Below, one piece after another: positions 44,390-53,237 of a DNA stretch of 64,000 nt; position 1 is the stretch's first letter; every line of letters starts with the position of its first letter. Made by a program: the position numbers and the translations under genes. The notes under the pieces are model-generated. The model was not told where the DNA came from and did no database searches. It saw only the letters and a program-made list of their open reading frames with translations. The stretch comes from Bacteroidota bacterium (GTDB lineage: Bacteria > Bacteroidota > Ignavibacteria > Palsa-1295): positions 23,456 to 87,455 of the forward strand of contig JAUZOQ010000002.1 of assembly GCA_030706385.1 (NCBI GenBank). The letters are read 5' to 3'.

Positions 44390-45085
44390 TTATTTCACCG
44401 AGAATGTCACTTTCAATTCCACTTTCTTCTTGATCTCTTGGGGATTGATCGCAGCGGGGCCGCGGCGCTCCTCCTCTTCGCGGCCGAAGCCCATGGCTTG
44501 TGCACCGCCGGCAGATTCCGAGTCACTGACGGAGATGATCTCGCCTAGCGATCCGCCCATTTCCCTGGCGAGTCGGCCTGCTTCCTCGCGGGCATCTTCG
44601 ATCGCTTTTTTCACCGCTTCGTTCTTCAGCTTCTCTTTGTTGGAGACGTCGTATCCTTCGATCGAAATATTATTTGCCCCGGCCTGAGTTCCTGCATCGA
44701 GCACGACAGGAAGCGACTTCAGATTCCTGACCTTCACCTGATACGTTGCCATCATGTGATAGCCTACAAGCTTTGGCGGCGCGCCGCCTCCGGAAGAATA
44801 GTCATAGGTCGGATTCAGCGCAAATGAGCGCTGCTCGATATCTTCAGGTGAAACTCCGGCATCGCCGAGCGACTTCATGAGACGCGATGAGTTTTCATCC
44901 GATTGCGCAAACACGGTCTGCGCTGTATTGTTCTGACTTGTCAGCATGAGGGTTACGATCGCATAATCAGGTTTTGCCGAAACCGATCCGGCTCCTGAAA
45001 CCGTGATCGTGCGCTGAGCAAAAAGAGAGATCGGGACCAGAAGCAGTGCAAATACTGCGATCGAAACACGAGTTAGAGTTTTCAT
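44390..45085 (-). CDS. SIMPL (DUF541) domain periplasmic protein
   Basis: 231 aa from ATG 45085 with signal peptide MKTLTRVSIAVFALLLVPIS...FAQ. 'RTITVSGAGSVSAKPDYAIV' is the classic SIMPL N-terminus; 'GVSPEDIEQRSFALNPTYDY' and 'KLKNEAVKKAIEDAREEAGR' follow, ending 'VELKVTFSVK'. Members form oligomeric periplasmic or outer-membrane-associated assemblies of uncertain function. A truncated paralogue lies immediately upstream on the same strand. Confidence 0.9.
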   Translation of the reverse strand: MKTLTRVSIAVFALLLVPISLFAQRTITVSGAGSVSAKPDYAIVTLMLTSQNNTAQTVFAQSDENSSRLMKSLGDAGVSPEDIEQRSFALNPTYDYSSGGGAPPKLVGYHMMATYQVKVRNLKSLPVVLDAGTQAGANNISIEGYDVSNKEKLKNEAVKKAIEDAREEAGRLAREMGGSLGEIISVSDSESAGGAQAMGFGREEEERRGPAAINPQEIKKKVELKVTFSVK

Positions 45086-45125
45086 AGTATACCTTTTCGA
45101 CAATATTAAAAATATCAAGTAATAC

Positions 45126-45305
45126 TTACTTCACCGAGTATGTCACTCGGATCGTGGCTTTTTCGGTACTATCTTTGGCCGAGCTTTCCGGCTCGCTGAT
45201 CGAATGAATATCTCCTACTGAGTCATTAATTCCTTTCGAGAGCAACAGTGTCTTCGCGCGAGCATTCGCCATGGACGATTCCTTCAGTATTTGTTTATCG
45301 GACAT
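45126..45305 (-). pseudogene. 5'-truncated SIMPL-family paralogue
   Basis: 59-codon frame from ATG 45305 to TAA 45126: MSDKQILKESSMANARAKTL, continuing ...KGINDSVGDIHSISEPES and ending EKATIRVTYSVK. It lines up with the C-terminal third of the adjacent intact SIMPL protein ('NKEKLKNEAVKKAIEDAREE', 'SLGEIISVSDSES', 'KVELKVTFSVK'). Similarity continues a few codons upstream of the ATG ('RIASYC' against 'SIEGYD') to an in-frame TAG, so this is the remnant of a gene that lost its front, not a naturally short one. Forty bases separate it from the intact gene. Confidence 0.65.
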
Positions 45306-45337
45306 ACAGTAGCTCGCGATCCTGCCCTATTCGGTCC

Positions 45338-47353
45338 CTACTTCTCCCGAGAAAACAATCGCCTGAGAAGTATCTCGATATCCATGCCGATTGTATGATG
45401 CCGGGCGTAATAGATATTCATTTGATCGATATCCTCTGCCCGGAGATTCCCGGCAGATCCGGTTATATCGGCAAGGCTTACAACTCCGATTTTAGCCAAC
45501 TTAGTGCCCTCCTTTGTCGATCTGCTGAGGCCAACCAATGATCGCCTTCCACTCAGGACTTCCCTGAGCTCGGAGAGCAAGACCGTCCGTTTATCAGTGT
45601 GCGCAATGATATTGCCCAACAACACGATAGGATACGCAAAAAGGGCGAAAATAACGTCTAATAGCCGCTTTGCGATCCGATGGCTCATCTTTTGCACGTT
45701 ATACTCGAGCGGCATTAAAGCAAGGGATTCCGGTGAGGAGGCAGGGGCGATCAGTTCGATCTTGGAGCGCGAGAGCAACACATCGCTTGCCTGTGGCACG
45801 ACGTTAAAACTGATCTCTCGTGTCAGCACGACACTGGATACTTGCTGCATTGCCGCCAGCATTTCGGAGTAGGTGAATGCATCGGAGGGGAAAATGACTT
45901 CCGAAACGTATTCTTCCTGGATGACTTTTGCAAGCATCCCTAAATCTCCTTTAATGGGGATGCCGGCTAAAAGCTCCGTATCTATCTGTGTGAGATCCTT
46001 ATCGATAAATCCGACTAGTTGATATCTCCGCGAGAATCCCGATCCAAGAAGCAGTGAGGCAATTCGAAGCGATTCATCACCTGTTCCGGCAATGAGCGTC
46101 TTCCGAAGCATCGGTCTGGCGCTGCCTTCGCCACCGTAGCGGATGCGGTCCATGAACCGGAAAACAAATCGAACAGCGATCATCGCAAATCCCGAAGCTG
46201 CCGTGATCGTCAGAACAAGTGAGCGGCTCGAAGCAAATTGCTTGAAGAAATATGTCAGTGAGGAAAGCACGATCAGTATCACCGGCATTGCCAGGATCAC
46301 AAGCTTTGATCGCCTCCTGTTCTCCGGCAAATATGCTCCTACTATTGTTAGGACAATAAATGTTACGGCAACGGGTATGATAAAAACCCAGGGATAATCG
46401 ATGCTCGGAAGGGCGAACCACTCGCCAAAATTCAATTCCGATATCAAGAGAATCGTGATCGTGATCGCCAAACCATCTGCTAGCGCTAAGGCAAGCGCTC
46501 CCCGGTATTTCTTGAACAGGGCCATGAACGAGCGAATGGCGATTCCGAAACGAAGAAGCAATGAGAACAATGGATTATGGCCATAATGCTTTTGCACGAA
46601 AATGTGCATTGCTTCATAGAATACTTTTACTTCATTGAGCACACTTCTTCGAGTGGATTCGCCTTTGAAATGCACGGTCGAAGTTGTATGCACATAGTAG
46701 ACTGCGAGCCCTGCCTTTTTTATCCTATAGCAAAGATCGATATCTTCGCCATACATGAAATAGTCTTCGTCGAATCCTCCGGTTCTTTCAAAAGCTTCAC
46801 GAGATAAAAGCATGAAAGCACCGGCAAGGGCATCGATCTCATACGTTTGATCGACCGGCAAATACGTCAGATTATACTGTGCAAATCGCGGGGAATTCGG
46901 GAAGAATGTCGATAATCCGAAAAGCTTTGTAAAGCTGGCCCACGGAGTTGGGAAGCCGCGCCTGCACGAGATCTGAAACGATCCATCGGCATTAAGAAGC
47001 TTGCATCCGGAGACTCCGGCATTCGGATGGGACCTCATGAAATCCACCATCACTCGAAGCGTATCCTCGCCAACGATAGTATCGGGATTCAGGATCAGAA
47101 TATACTCGCCCGTTGCCTGGCGCATTGCAAGATTGTTAGCCCTGCCGAAACCAACGTTCTCATGAAGGGCCAAGAGCCGGACCTCAGGAAATTCCCCGGC
47201 CACCATTTCCACACTTTCATCGCGCGAGGCATTATCAACAACAAAGACCTCACCCTCTAATCCGCCAAACGCAAGCGAGCGCCTGACGCTCTCAAGCGCT
47301 CCGCGCAAGAATTCGCGGACGTTATAGTTGACGATGACGATCGAAATATCCAT
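45338..47353 (-). CDS. GT2 glycosyltransferase fused to a degenerate phosphoglycosyltransferase-like half
   Basis: 671 aa. Residues 1 to about 250 are a GT-A rhamnosyltransferase-type GT2 ('ISIVIVNYNVREFLRGALES', 'VFVVDNASRDESVEMV', 'ILILNPDTIVG', 'YFMYGEDIDLCYRIKKAGL'). Membrane helices (about 285-400) and a Rossmann CoA_binding_3-like domain ('KTLIAGTGDESLRIASLLLG', 'VGFIDKD') follow. The last 113 residues resemble the ends of a bacterial sugar transferase: 'RIAKRLLDVIFALFAYPIVL', 'LREVLSGRRSLVGLSRS', 'MNIYYARHHTIGMDIEILLR'. The block between, with QERVGKNG and KFRSMRTDAE in the neighbour at 49323-50786, is missing (about 80 residues), so this half should be inactive. It is the last gene of the polysaccharide cluster. 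Confidence 0.85.
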   Translation of the reverse strand: MDISIVIVNYNVREFLRGALESVRRSLAFGGLEGEVFVVDNASRDESVEMVAGEFPEVRLLALHENVGFGRANNLAMRQATGEYILILNPDTIVGEDTLRVMVDFMRSHPNAGVSGCKLLNADGSFQISCRRGFPTPWASFTKLFGLSTFFPNSPRFAQYNLTYLPVDQTYEIDALAGAFMLLSREAFERTGGFDEDYFMYGEDIDLCYRIKKAGLAVYYVHTTSTVHFKGESTRRSVLNEVKVFYEAMHIFVQKHYGHNPLFSLLLRFGIAIRSFMALFKKYRGALALALADGLAITITILLISELNFGEWFALPSIDYPWVFIIPVAVTFIVLTIVGAYLPENRRRSKLVILAMPVILIVLSSLTYFFKQFASSRSLVLTITAASGFAMIAVRFVFRFMDRIRYGGEGSARPMLRKTLIAGTGDESLRIASLLLGSGFSRRYQLVGFIDKDLTQIDTELLAGIPIKGDLGMLAKVIQEEYVSEVIFPSDAFTYSEMLAAMQQVSSVVLTREISFNVVPQASDVLLSRSKIELIAPASSPESLALMPLEYNVQKMSHRIAKRLLDVIFALFAYPIVLLGNIIAHTDKRTVLLSELREVLSGRRSLVGLSRSTKEGTKLAKIGVVSLADITGSAGNLRAEDIDQMNIYYARHHTIGMDIEILLRRLFSREK

Positions 47354-47357
47354 CGGA

Positions 47358-47406
47358 TAAAAAGTGTCATTAGCGGAAAAGCTTTAGCCCGAGGGTGTAA
47401 TGACAC
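47358..47406 (-). terminator. hairpin terminator before the last gene of the polysaccharide cluster
   Basis: On the minus strand GTGTCATTA, a 25-base loop and TAATGACAC are followed by TTTTT. It lies between the DPM1-like GT2 gene and the fused GT2 gene, so it could reduce transcription of the last gene. Confidence 0.6.
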
Positions 47407-47416
47407 GAAAGAAAAC

Positions 47417-48160
47417 TCACAACTCCCCTGAGAGTGCCTTGAACTTTAGCTTCCATACCAATCCCACTGCCTCGCGCACAATGGCTTTGCTCATCTTGCT
47501 CGTTCCGGCATGGCGATCGACAAAGACGATGGGGATTTCTTTGATCCTGAATTTTTTGCGCCAGGCGCGGAAGTTCATCTCGATCTGGAATGCATATCCG
47601 TTCGAATGGATATCATCGAGATCGATCGCAGCGAGTACTTCGCGACGGAAGCACTTGAATCCTCCTGTTGTATCGTAAACTTTGATCCCTGTAACGATTC
47701 GCGCATATTTATTGGCGTAGTACGAAAGCAACAGCCTCCGTAGCGGCCAATTGGCAACATTCGCTCCTGTAATATAGCGGGAGCCGAGAACAAGATCGGC
47801 ATCATTGATCTCGCGAAGGAAGTTCGGAATCTCCTCCGGATCGTGCGAGAAATCCGCATCCATTTCAAAAATATAATCGAAGCCTTTCTCTAAGCCGTAC
47901 TTGAATCCGGCTACATATGCCGTGCCAAGCCCCATTTTTCCGGCACGCGAGAGTAGATGTAGTTTCTCTTCTCCGATAGAGGGATCGGCCTGCAATTTCT
48001 TGATAATATCAGCCGTTCCATCGGGAGAGTTGTCGTCGACGATCAGTATGCTCAACGATACATCGGGCGTCTTCGGCGCCTGCGACAGGACAGCGCGAAT
48101 AATCCTTTCGGCGTTATCCGCTTCGTTATAGGTCGGGATGATGATCAGGGCGCGTTTCAC
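47417..48160 (-). CDS. polyprenyl-phosphate glycosyltransferase, DPM1-like GT2
   Basis: 247 aa, soluble GT-A fold. 'ALIIIPTYNEADNAERIIRA', 'SILIVDDNSPDGTADIIKKL', 'GLGTAYVAGFKYGLEKGFDY', 'IFEMDADFSHDPEEIPNFLR' (DxD-type), 'VLGSRYITGANV', and 'AFQIEMNFRAWRKKFRIKEI'. This is the dolichol/polyprenol-phosphate mannose synthase type, which makes the lipid-linked sugar donors used by GT-C membrane transferases such as those encoded upstream. The ATG overlaps the stop of the aminotransferase gene (ATGA). Confidence 0.92.
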   Translation of the reverse strand: MKRALIIIPTYNEADNAERIIRAVLSQAPKTPDVSLSILIVDDNSPDGTADIIKKLQADPSIGEEKLHLLSRAGKMGLGTAYVAGFKYGLEKGFDYIFEMDADFSHDPEEIPNFLREINDADLVLGSRYITGANVANWPLRRLLLSYYANKYARIVTGIKVYDTTGGFKCFRREVLAAIDLDDIHSNGYAFQIEMNFRAWRKKFRIKEIPIVFVDRHAGTSKMSKAIVREAVGLVWKLKFKALSGEL

Positions 48161-49308
48161 TGGTTTCGATTACGAATATGGTGGATAACATTCTCTGCAA
48201 TATACGCCGCATCGTCATCAGTCATTTCCGAATGCATGGGAAGGGAAAGGATATGCTCGCATGCATATTCTGACAGCGGATAATCGCCTTTTTTTCCGCC
48301 GTAAGATTGATATGCTGGCTGTAAATGCAGAGGTACGGGATAATAAATATTGGTTGGAATTCCTGCGGCCTTGAGCGATGCCATTACAAGATCCCGATTG
48401 CTCTTGAGCATGATAGAATATTGATGCCAGATCGGTACGGCATGAGGATCTACATACGGCGTTTGAATGAGATCTGCATGCAAAGAGAAATGGTCCGAAT
48501 AGATCGCAGCTATTTCCCGTCTGCGCACGTTCCATTCGTCGAGATACTGAAGTTTGACGCTGAGGATAGCTGCCTGAACCGAATCAAGCCTGGAGTTGAC
48601 TCCGAGCCGATCATGATAATACGTTCTCGAAGCTCCGTGATTGGCGATCGAGCGTAAGCGTTCGGCAATTTCATCGTCGAAGGCCGTCATCATGCCGCCA
48701 TCTCCGAATGCACCGAGATTCTTCGAGGGATAAAAACTGATCGATGCAATATCTCCGAATCCACAGGCCTTTTTTCCCTTCCACGTAGCACCGACAACTT
48801 GCGCCGCATCTTCGATCAAATACAGATGATGGGCGTCCGCAATTTCTTTGATCCGGGTAATATCGCAGGGCTGCCCGAAGAGATGAACGGGAAGGATCGC
48901 CTTCGTTCGGGGCGTGATCCTCTCCGTGATCTTTTCCGGATCGATATTAAATGTTTTTGGATCGATATCGACATAGACCGGCTTTGCTCCGAGCAAGGCG
49001 ATCGTTTCCGTCGTCGCAACGAAGGTGAACGGAGTCGTTATGATCTCGTCTCCCGGTTTGACGCCAAGGGCCATCAGTGCGATCTGCAAAGCATCGGTGC
49101 CTGAGGCACAGGCGATCGCATGTGGTACTTGCAGATATTCAGCCATTTCTCGTTCGAACCGTTTGACTGCAGGGCCATTGATATAGGCGCCACTTCGAAC
49201 GACTCCGAGAATTGCATTATCGATCTCTTGCTGATACCGCTTATATTGTCCCAATACATCCACCATGTGGATGGGACGTTTTTCGAGTGTAGTAGTAGTT
49301 GTATTCAC
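48157..49308 (-). CDS. DegT/DnrJ/EryC1/StrS sugar aminotransferase
   Basis: 383 aa PLP enzyme. 'VVRSGAYINGPAVKRFEREM', 'AIACASGTDALQIALMALGV', 'KPGDEIITTPFTFVATTETI', 'AILPVHLFGQPCDITRIKEI', 'LYLIEDAAQVVGATWKGKKA' (Asp), and 'DIASISFYPSKNLGAFGDGG' with the PLP lysine; 'VNSRLDSVQAAILSVKLQYL' is the family's C-terminal signature. It converts a nucleotide-linked keto-sugar to an amino-sugar for the polysaccharide repeat unit. Ends overlapping the DPM1-like gene. Confidence 0.94.
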   Translation of the reverse strand: MNTTTTTLEKRPIHMVDVLGQYKRYQQEIDNAILGVVRSGAYINGPAVKRFEREMAEYLQVPHAIACASGTDALQIALMALGVKPGDEIITTPFTFVATTETIALLGAKPVYVDIDPKTFNIDPEKITERITPRTKAILPVHLFGQPCDITRIKEIADAHHLYLIEDAAQVVGATWKGKKACGFGDIASISFYPSKNLGAFGDGGMMTAFDDEIAERLRSIANHGASRTYYHDRLGVNSRLDSVQAAILSVKLQYLDEWNVRRREIAAIYSDHFSLHADLIQTPYVDPHAVPIWHQYSIMLKSNRDLVMASLKAAGIPTNIYYPVPLHLQPAYQSYGGKKGDYPLSEYACEHILSLPMHSEMTDDDAAYIAENVIHHIRNRNQ

Positions 49309-49322
49309 GCTGTTCTCTGATT

Positions 49323-50786
49323 TTACGCTTGTCCTCTTCCTCTGAACATCATATATGCTGTGCGAAAAAGTATTTTCAGATCCAATCGAAACGACATCGA
49401 TTCGATATACATCAGGTCGTATCGCACCCGATCTTTTACATCATCGATATTCTCATCGTATTTATCGATCATCGCCTGATATAATCCGGTGATCCCCGGG
49501 CGTACTTTAAGACGCCTGGTATAATACGGAATTTCCGCAGTCAGCTTTTCAATAAAAAATTCGCGCTCCGGCCGAGGGCCGACGAGCGACATATCGCCTT
49601 TGAGCACATTCCAGAATTGCGGCACTTCGTCCAAATGCGATTTACGCAAGAACCTTCCGATCGGCGTAACGCGCGGATCATTCTTCGAAGCCCATTGCGG
49701 TCCGGACTGCTCGGCATCGGTCCGCATCGAACGGAATTTATAAATGTGAAAGATCGTACCGTTCTTTCCTACTCGTTCCTGTGAATAGATGACTGGTCCT
49801 TTGGAGGTGAGCCAAACGGCTAGTGCAGTCAATAGCCAGACCGGCATTCCAACGAGCAGCACAAGAAAACTCACGACGGCATCGAGAAATCGCTTAGCTG
49901 CCTCTTCCCACGGCCGCTGAAGTTCCGGATTGATATCAATGAGCGGGAAACCGTAGATCTCCCTTGTGCGGGCCTGACCCGAAACGATATCGTAAAGATC
50001 GGGCGCGATCTTGATGCCGACGTTTGTTTTCGCCAATCGACCTATGATCTGGATAAGTGAATCGTGATCGCCCGAATCCAGTGCAATAAGTACTTCCTTG
50101 ATCTTATGAGCAGATGAGATCTTCTCCAATTCTCCGATCTCTCCCAATCGGCGTATCTCCTTTTCTGATACGGAGCCGTTACGAGAGACAACATTGAATG
50201 ATTCGGAGGGATGAATTAATGCACTATTTGTCGAAACGTAGCCAACGATATCGTATCCCAGACGCGGATATTGAGCGACTTTCTGCGCCAATTCCATCGC
50301 ACGCGTAGCATCTCCAACGATGATCGAAGGACGGCGCCCGATCCCAGCCTCCAGAAATCTGCGCTGAGAATACCTGATCACGAGTCTGAATCCGATCACC
50401 AGCACAGAAGTAACGCCAAAATACAGAAGTCCCAAAATTCGCGGATCGTTTCGAATCGGACTTTCCGTATCCGACATCGGCTCCCAAAGAAAAAAGAGTA
50501 CGAAGGCAAGAGTGCCGAATACCAAAGTCTTGAGTACGGTGACGATCTCATCGAATATCGGACGAACATACCAGGTCCGGTAAAGACCGAAGAAGAGGAA
50601 TGCAAGCATCCACATTCCATAAACGATCAATGCACTCGGAATAAGATCGCTCGGGGTGATATACAGAGGTTTTCTGATAACGAACCAGCCGGAATGGACA
50701 CGCAACCAGTAATAGGCGAACCAAGCAAGGTTCAGCGCGATAAAATCGCCGAGCAGAAGAGCTATGAGTTCTTTTCGGCGACTCAT
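49323..50786 (-). CDS. polyprenyl glycosylphosphotransferase (initiating sugar transferase)
   Basis: 487 aa from ATG 50786, which overlaps the stop of the previous gene (ATGA). N-terminal membrane helices (about 1-140), Rossmann CoA_binding_3 domain ('RRPSIIVGDATRAMELAQKV'), then a complete bacterial sugar transferase domain: 'RFLDAVVSFLVLLVGMPVWL', 'KGPVIYSQERVGKNGTIFHI', 'YKFRSMRTDAEQSGPQWASK' (catalytic Asp-Glu), 'VPQFWNVLKGDMSLVGPRPE', 'KVRPGITGLYQAMIDKYDEN'. It loads the first sugar-1-phosphate onto undecaprenyl phosphate in the inner membrane. The intact counterpart of the degenerate half at 45338-47353. Confidence 0.93.
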   Translation of the reverse strand: MSRRKELIALLLGDFIALNLAWFAYYWLRVHSGWFVIRKPLYITPSDLIPSALIVYGMWMLAFLFFGLYRTWYVRPIFDEIVTVLKTLVFGTLAFVLFFLWEPMSDTESPIRNDPRILGLLYFGVTSVLVIGFRLVIRYSQRRFLEAGIGRRPSIIVGDATRAMELAQKVAQYPRLGYDIVGYVSTNSALIHPSESFNVVSRNGSVSEKEIRRLGEIGELEKISSAHKIKEVLIALDSGDHDSLIQIIGRLAKTNVGIKIAPDLYDIVSGQARTREIYGFPLIDINPELQRPWEEAAKRFLDAVVSFLVLLVGMPVWLLTALAVWLTSKGPVIYSQERVGKNGTIFHIYKFRSMRTDAEQSGPQWASKNDPRVTPIGRFLRKSHLDEVPQFWNVLKGDMSLVGPRPEREFFIEKLTAEIPYYTRRLKVRPGITGLYQAMIDKYDENIDDVKDRVRYDLMYIESMSFRLDLKILFRTAYMMFRGRGQA

Positions 50787-51997
50787 TTCTTCGCTAAACC
50801 CTCCTTCACCGAAAATGACGGAGTAGAACTCGCCGGACGAGTGGCGGGGATCCACATTGCTTTATCCCGTTTTAGAATGAATTTTATGGTGCCGGCAGCG
50901 TAGGCTATCGACATGATCATTAACCACGAAATTTGACGAATGATCGGTATCCGAATCTTCGTCATTTCTCCGAACCAGCCAACGAGGGTACAAGCCGTTG
51001 CAACCGTTGCCCCCCAAAGAATGACTTCATAGAGCATTCCTCCATAGTGAACGGCACCAAACAGGCTTGCCAGAAGTACAAGAATGAGAAATAAGGGAGT
51101 AAGCCAGCGAAATAATTTATGCGACCACAAAAGAAAAAATGTTTTCCCTGCCGATGGCAAGAGAAGTTTAGGAAAAAATGAAAGCGTGTGAAAACCACGA
51201 GAGGAAAATCGCGACTTTCTCCTGAACTCCTCTTTCATCGTCCTTTCGAATACGTCGATGGAAACCGATGCAGGTTCGAAGATTATACGCTTCGAACGAT
51301 GAAGGATATTTAGTACACTGAAAAGATCGTCATGAACAAGACCATCAGGAAGCGGCTGCCAGAATATTCTACGCATGGAATAATTGCCGCCGAATAAGCC
51401 TATTGTCGATCCGAAGAGGCTCTCATTTGTTCTGATCGACTCTTCGACAAAGATGTAATCCTTTTCCGTTTCAAAGAGTGCGCCTTCTTTCAGTGACTGA
51501 ATCGAATATGCACCTGCTACGGCACCGACAGAAGGATCTGCAAAATGCTGCGTCTGTTTCAGAATACTATTAGGTGAAAGAGTAACATCGGCATCGACGA
51601 AATACAGTATCTCGCCGCTTGCTTTCGAGACAAGATCGTTAAGCACCATCATTTTCCCTCGACGTTCGGGAAAAAGAAATGGGTGAAGGAAAGAATACCG
51701 ATCGCCGTAGGATTTTACGATCTCATTTGTACGATCACTCGATCCATCGGAGCCGATAATGATTTCCAAAAATTCCCTGGGATAATCTAATGCCAATAGC
51801 GATTCTATACAACGCTCGATAACACGTTCCTCGTTATAGACTGCCAATACGATCGATACCCTCGGTCTAAAGGAAGCATCCGATCTCGATGGTTTCGGAA
51901 AGAGTTTTGCGAGCAGACGGATGATCAAAGGATAAAGCAAGTAGCAATATCCTACGATCACCAGTAAGACGATAATTACACTATCAACAATTCTCAT
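50783..51997 (-). CDS. membrane-bound GT2 glycosyltransferase
   Basis: 404 aa. An N-terminal membrane helix ('VIIVLLVIVGYCYLLYPLII') is followed by a GT-A domain with 'VSIVLAVYNEERVIERCIES', 'IIGSDGSSDRTNEIVKSYGD', 'ILYFVDADVTLSPNSILKQT' (DAD) and 'LFGGNYSMRRIFWQPLPDGL', then 3-4 C-terminal helices. The layout is that of cellulose-synthase/hyaluronan-like processive or cluster GT2 enzymes. Adds a sugar to the lipid-linked repeat. Abuts the GT4 gene and overlaps the initiating transferase gene. Confidence 0.9.
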   Translation of the reverse strand: MRIVDSVIIVLLVIVGYCYLLYPLIIRLLAKLFPKPSRSDASFRPRVSIVLAVYNEERVIERCIESLLALDYPREFLEIIIGSDGSSDRTNEIVKSYGDRYSFLHPFLFPERRGKMMVLNDLVSKASGEILYFVDADVTLSPNSILKQTQHFADPSVGAVAGAYSIQSLKEGALFETEKDYIFVEESIRTNESLFGSTIGLFGGNYSMRRIFWQPLPDGLVHDDLFSVLNILHRSKRIIFEPASVSIDVFERTMKEEFRRKSRFSSRGFHTLSFFPKLLLPSAGKTFFLLWSHKLFRWLTPLFLILVLLASLFGAVHYGGMLYEVILWGATVATACTLVGWFGEMTKIRIPIIRQISWLMIMSIAYAAGTIKFILKRDKAMWIPATRPASSTPSFSVKEGLAKK

Positions 51998-53203
51998 TTA
52001 TCGCGAAGCTGCAACCTCTTCATAAATTGTACTGAACTGCCGGGCAATACTTTGCCATGAATATGTTTGTTCGGCCAGTGCTCTTGCGTTCTCCCCTAAC
52101 GATCGACGTAGCGAATCATCCTCCAGTAATGAGATGACAGCTTCTCCGAACGATCGGGGATCATCCCGAAGTAAAAGATGTACTCCATCGGCTCCCACGT
52201 TTCCTTCCGCTCCTATATGCGTTGAGACGACTGCCTTCCCCGCAGCAAAGAAATCGAGCAATTTCAATCTCATTCCTCCTCCGACGCGCAGGGGGCAGAT
52301 CATTACTTTCGCCTTTGCAAGCTCCGATCGGATATCTTTGACTCTTCCATGAAGGCGGATCCTGCCGCTATGTTGTACATTCAAAGAGGTTAGGGATTCC
52401 GTACCTGCTCCGACGATCGAGAAGGTCGTATGCGGGAGTCTTTCAACAATAAGCGGGTAGATTTCCTTCGCGAAAAATTCGACGGCATCCTTATTCGGAT
52501 CCCAATCCATACCGCCAACCCAAAGAACCGTATCTTCTTCCAATTCAATTGGTTGTGGCGTAAAGTACGAAGTATCGACTCCGGCCGGTACAATACGAAA
52601 TTTGGTCCGGGGCGCAAGCTCACGCATCAACCGTTCATCTTCGGCGCTTATGGCGACGATACAGTCAAGGCCTTGAAGGAATTTCGATTCCTCGACCCGA
52701 AGGCGCCTCGCATGGATCTTTGCCACAATTGCAGCAAGGGGATTCTTCGCATTCTTGGCGAAACGCTCATAAATTTGCGTCTCGAAATTATGCTGCCGCA
52801 GTAGTACTGGGAGTCCGAATCGTTCTTTGATCCACAATCCATACTTACCCATGTGCGAAGCGTCGAGATGAACAATATCGTACGTATTTTGCGTAAGCAG
52901 TTTCTCCAGGAGTTCGAACATTTCCGGCATCATTCTTCGCTCGATCGGGTAAGCTCCTGAGAACATCGTTCGGAGGAGCGTTGCAGTTCGAGAGGGCAAC
53001 GGACGGCCAACAAGTTCGAGTCGGCAGAATTCGGAAAATTTCTTTGTGGCTATGTTCGTGATATTCGGATCGACATCCGGGAAGGTAACGAACGTGATCT
53101 CGTGACCTAATTTCGCGATCGCTTCCGTCGGTTTAAAAATGCCGATCGCACCGCCATCGGTAAGCGGGTATGGAAGCCGTGATGCGAGTTGAAGAATGCG
53201 CAA
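51998..53203 (-). CDS. GT4 family glycosyltransferase
   Basis: 401 aa GT-B enzyme. 'LQLASRLPYPLTDGGAIGIF' with the GG donor loop, 'LRQHNFETQIYERFAKNAKN', 'VPAGVDTSYFTPQP', 'VLWVGGMDWDPNKDAVEFFA', and the C-terminal 'ICPLRVGGGMRLKLLDFFAA' (E/K-x-GGG-type sugar-nucleotide loop). Cytoplasmic transfer of a sugar to the growing lipid-linked unit. One base separates its stop from the following GT2 gene. Confidence 0.93.
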   Translation of the reverse strand: MRILQLASRLPYPLTDGGAIGIFKPTEAIAKLGHEITFVTFPDVDPNITNIATKKFSEFCRLELVGRPLPSRTATLLRTMFSGAYPIERRMMPEMFELLEKLLTQNTYDIVHLDASHMGKYGLWIKERFGLPVLLRQHNFETQIYERFAKNAKNPLAAIVAKIHARRLRVEESKFLQGLDCIVAISAEDERLMRELAPRTKFRIVPAGVDTSYFTPQPIELEEDTVLWVGGMDWDPNKDAVEFFAKEIYPLIVERLPHTTFSIVGAGTESLTSLNVQHSGRIRLHGRVKDIRSELAKAKVMICPLRVGGGMRLKLLDFFAAGKAVVSTHIGAEGNVGADGVHLLLRDDPRSFGEAVISLLEDDSLRRSLGENARALAEQTYSWQSIARQFSTIYEEVAASR

Positions 53204-53237
53204 TGGAATTCCGTATTATCTTGAAAGTTGTGACATA

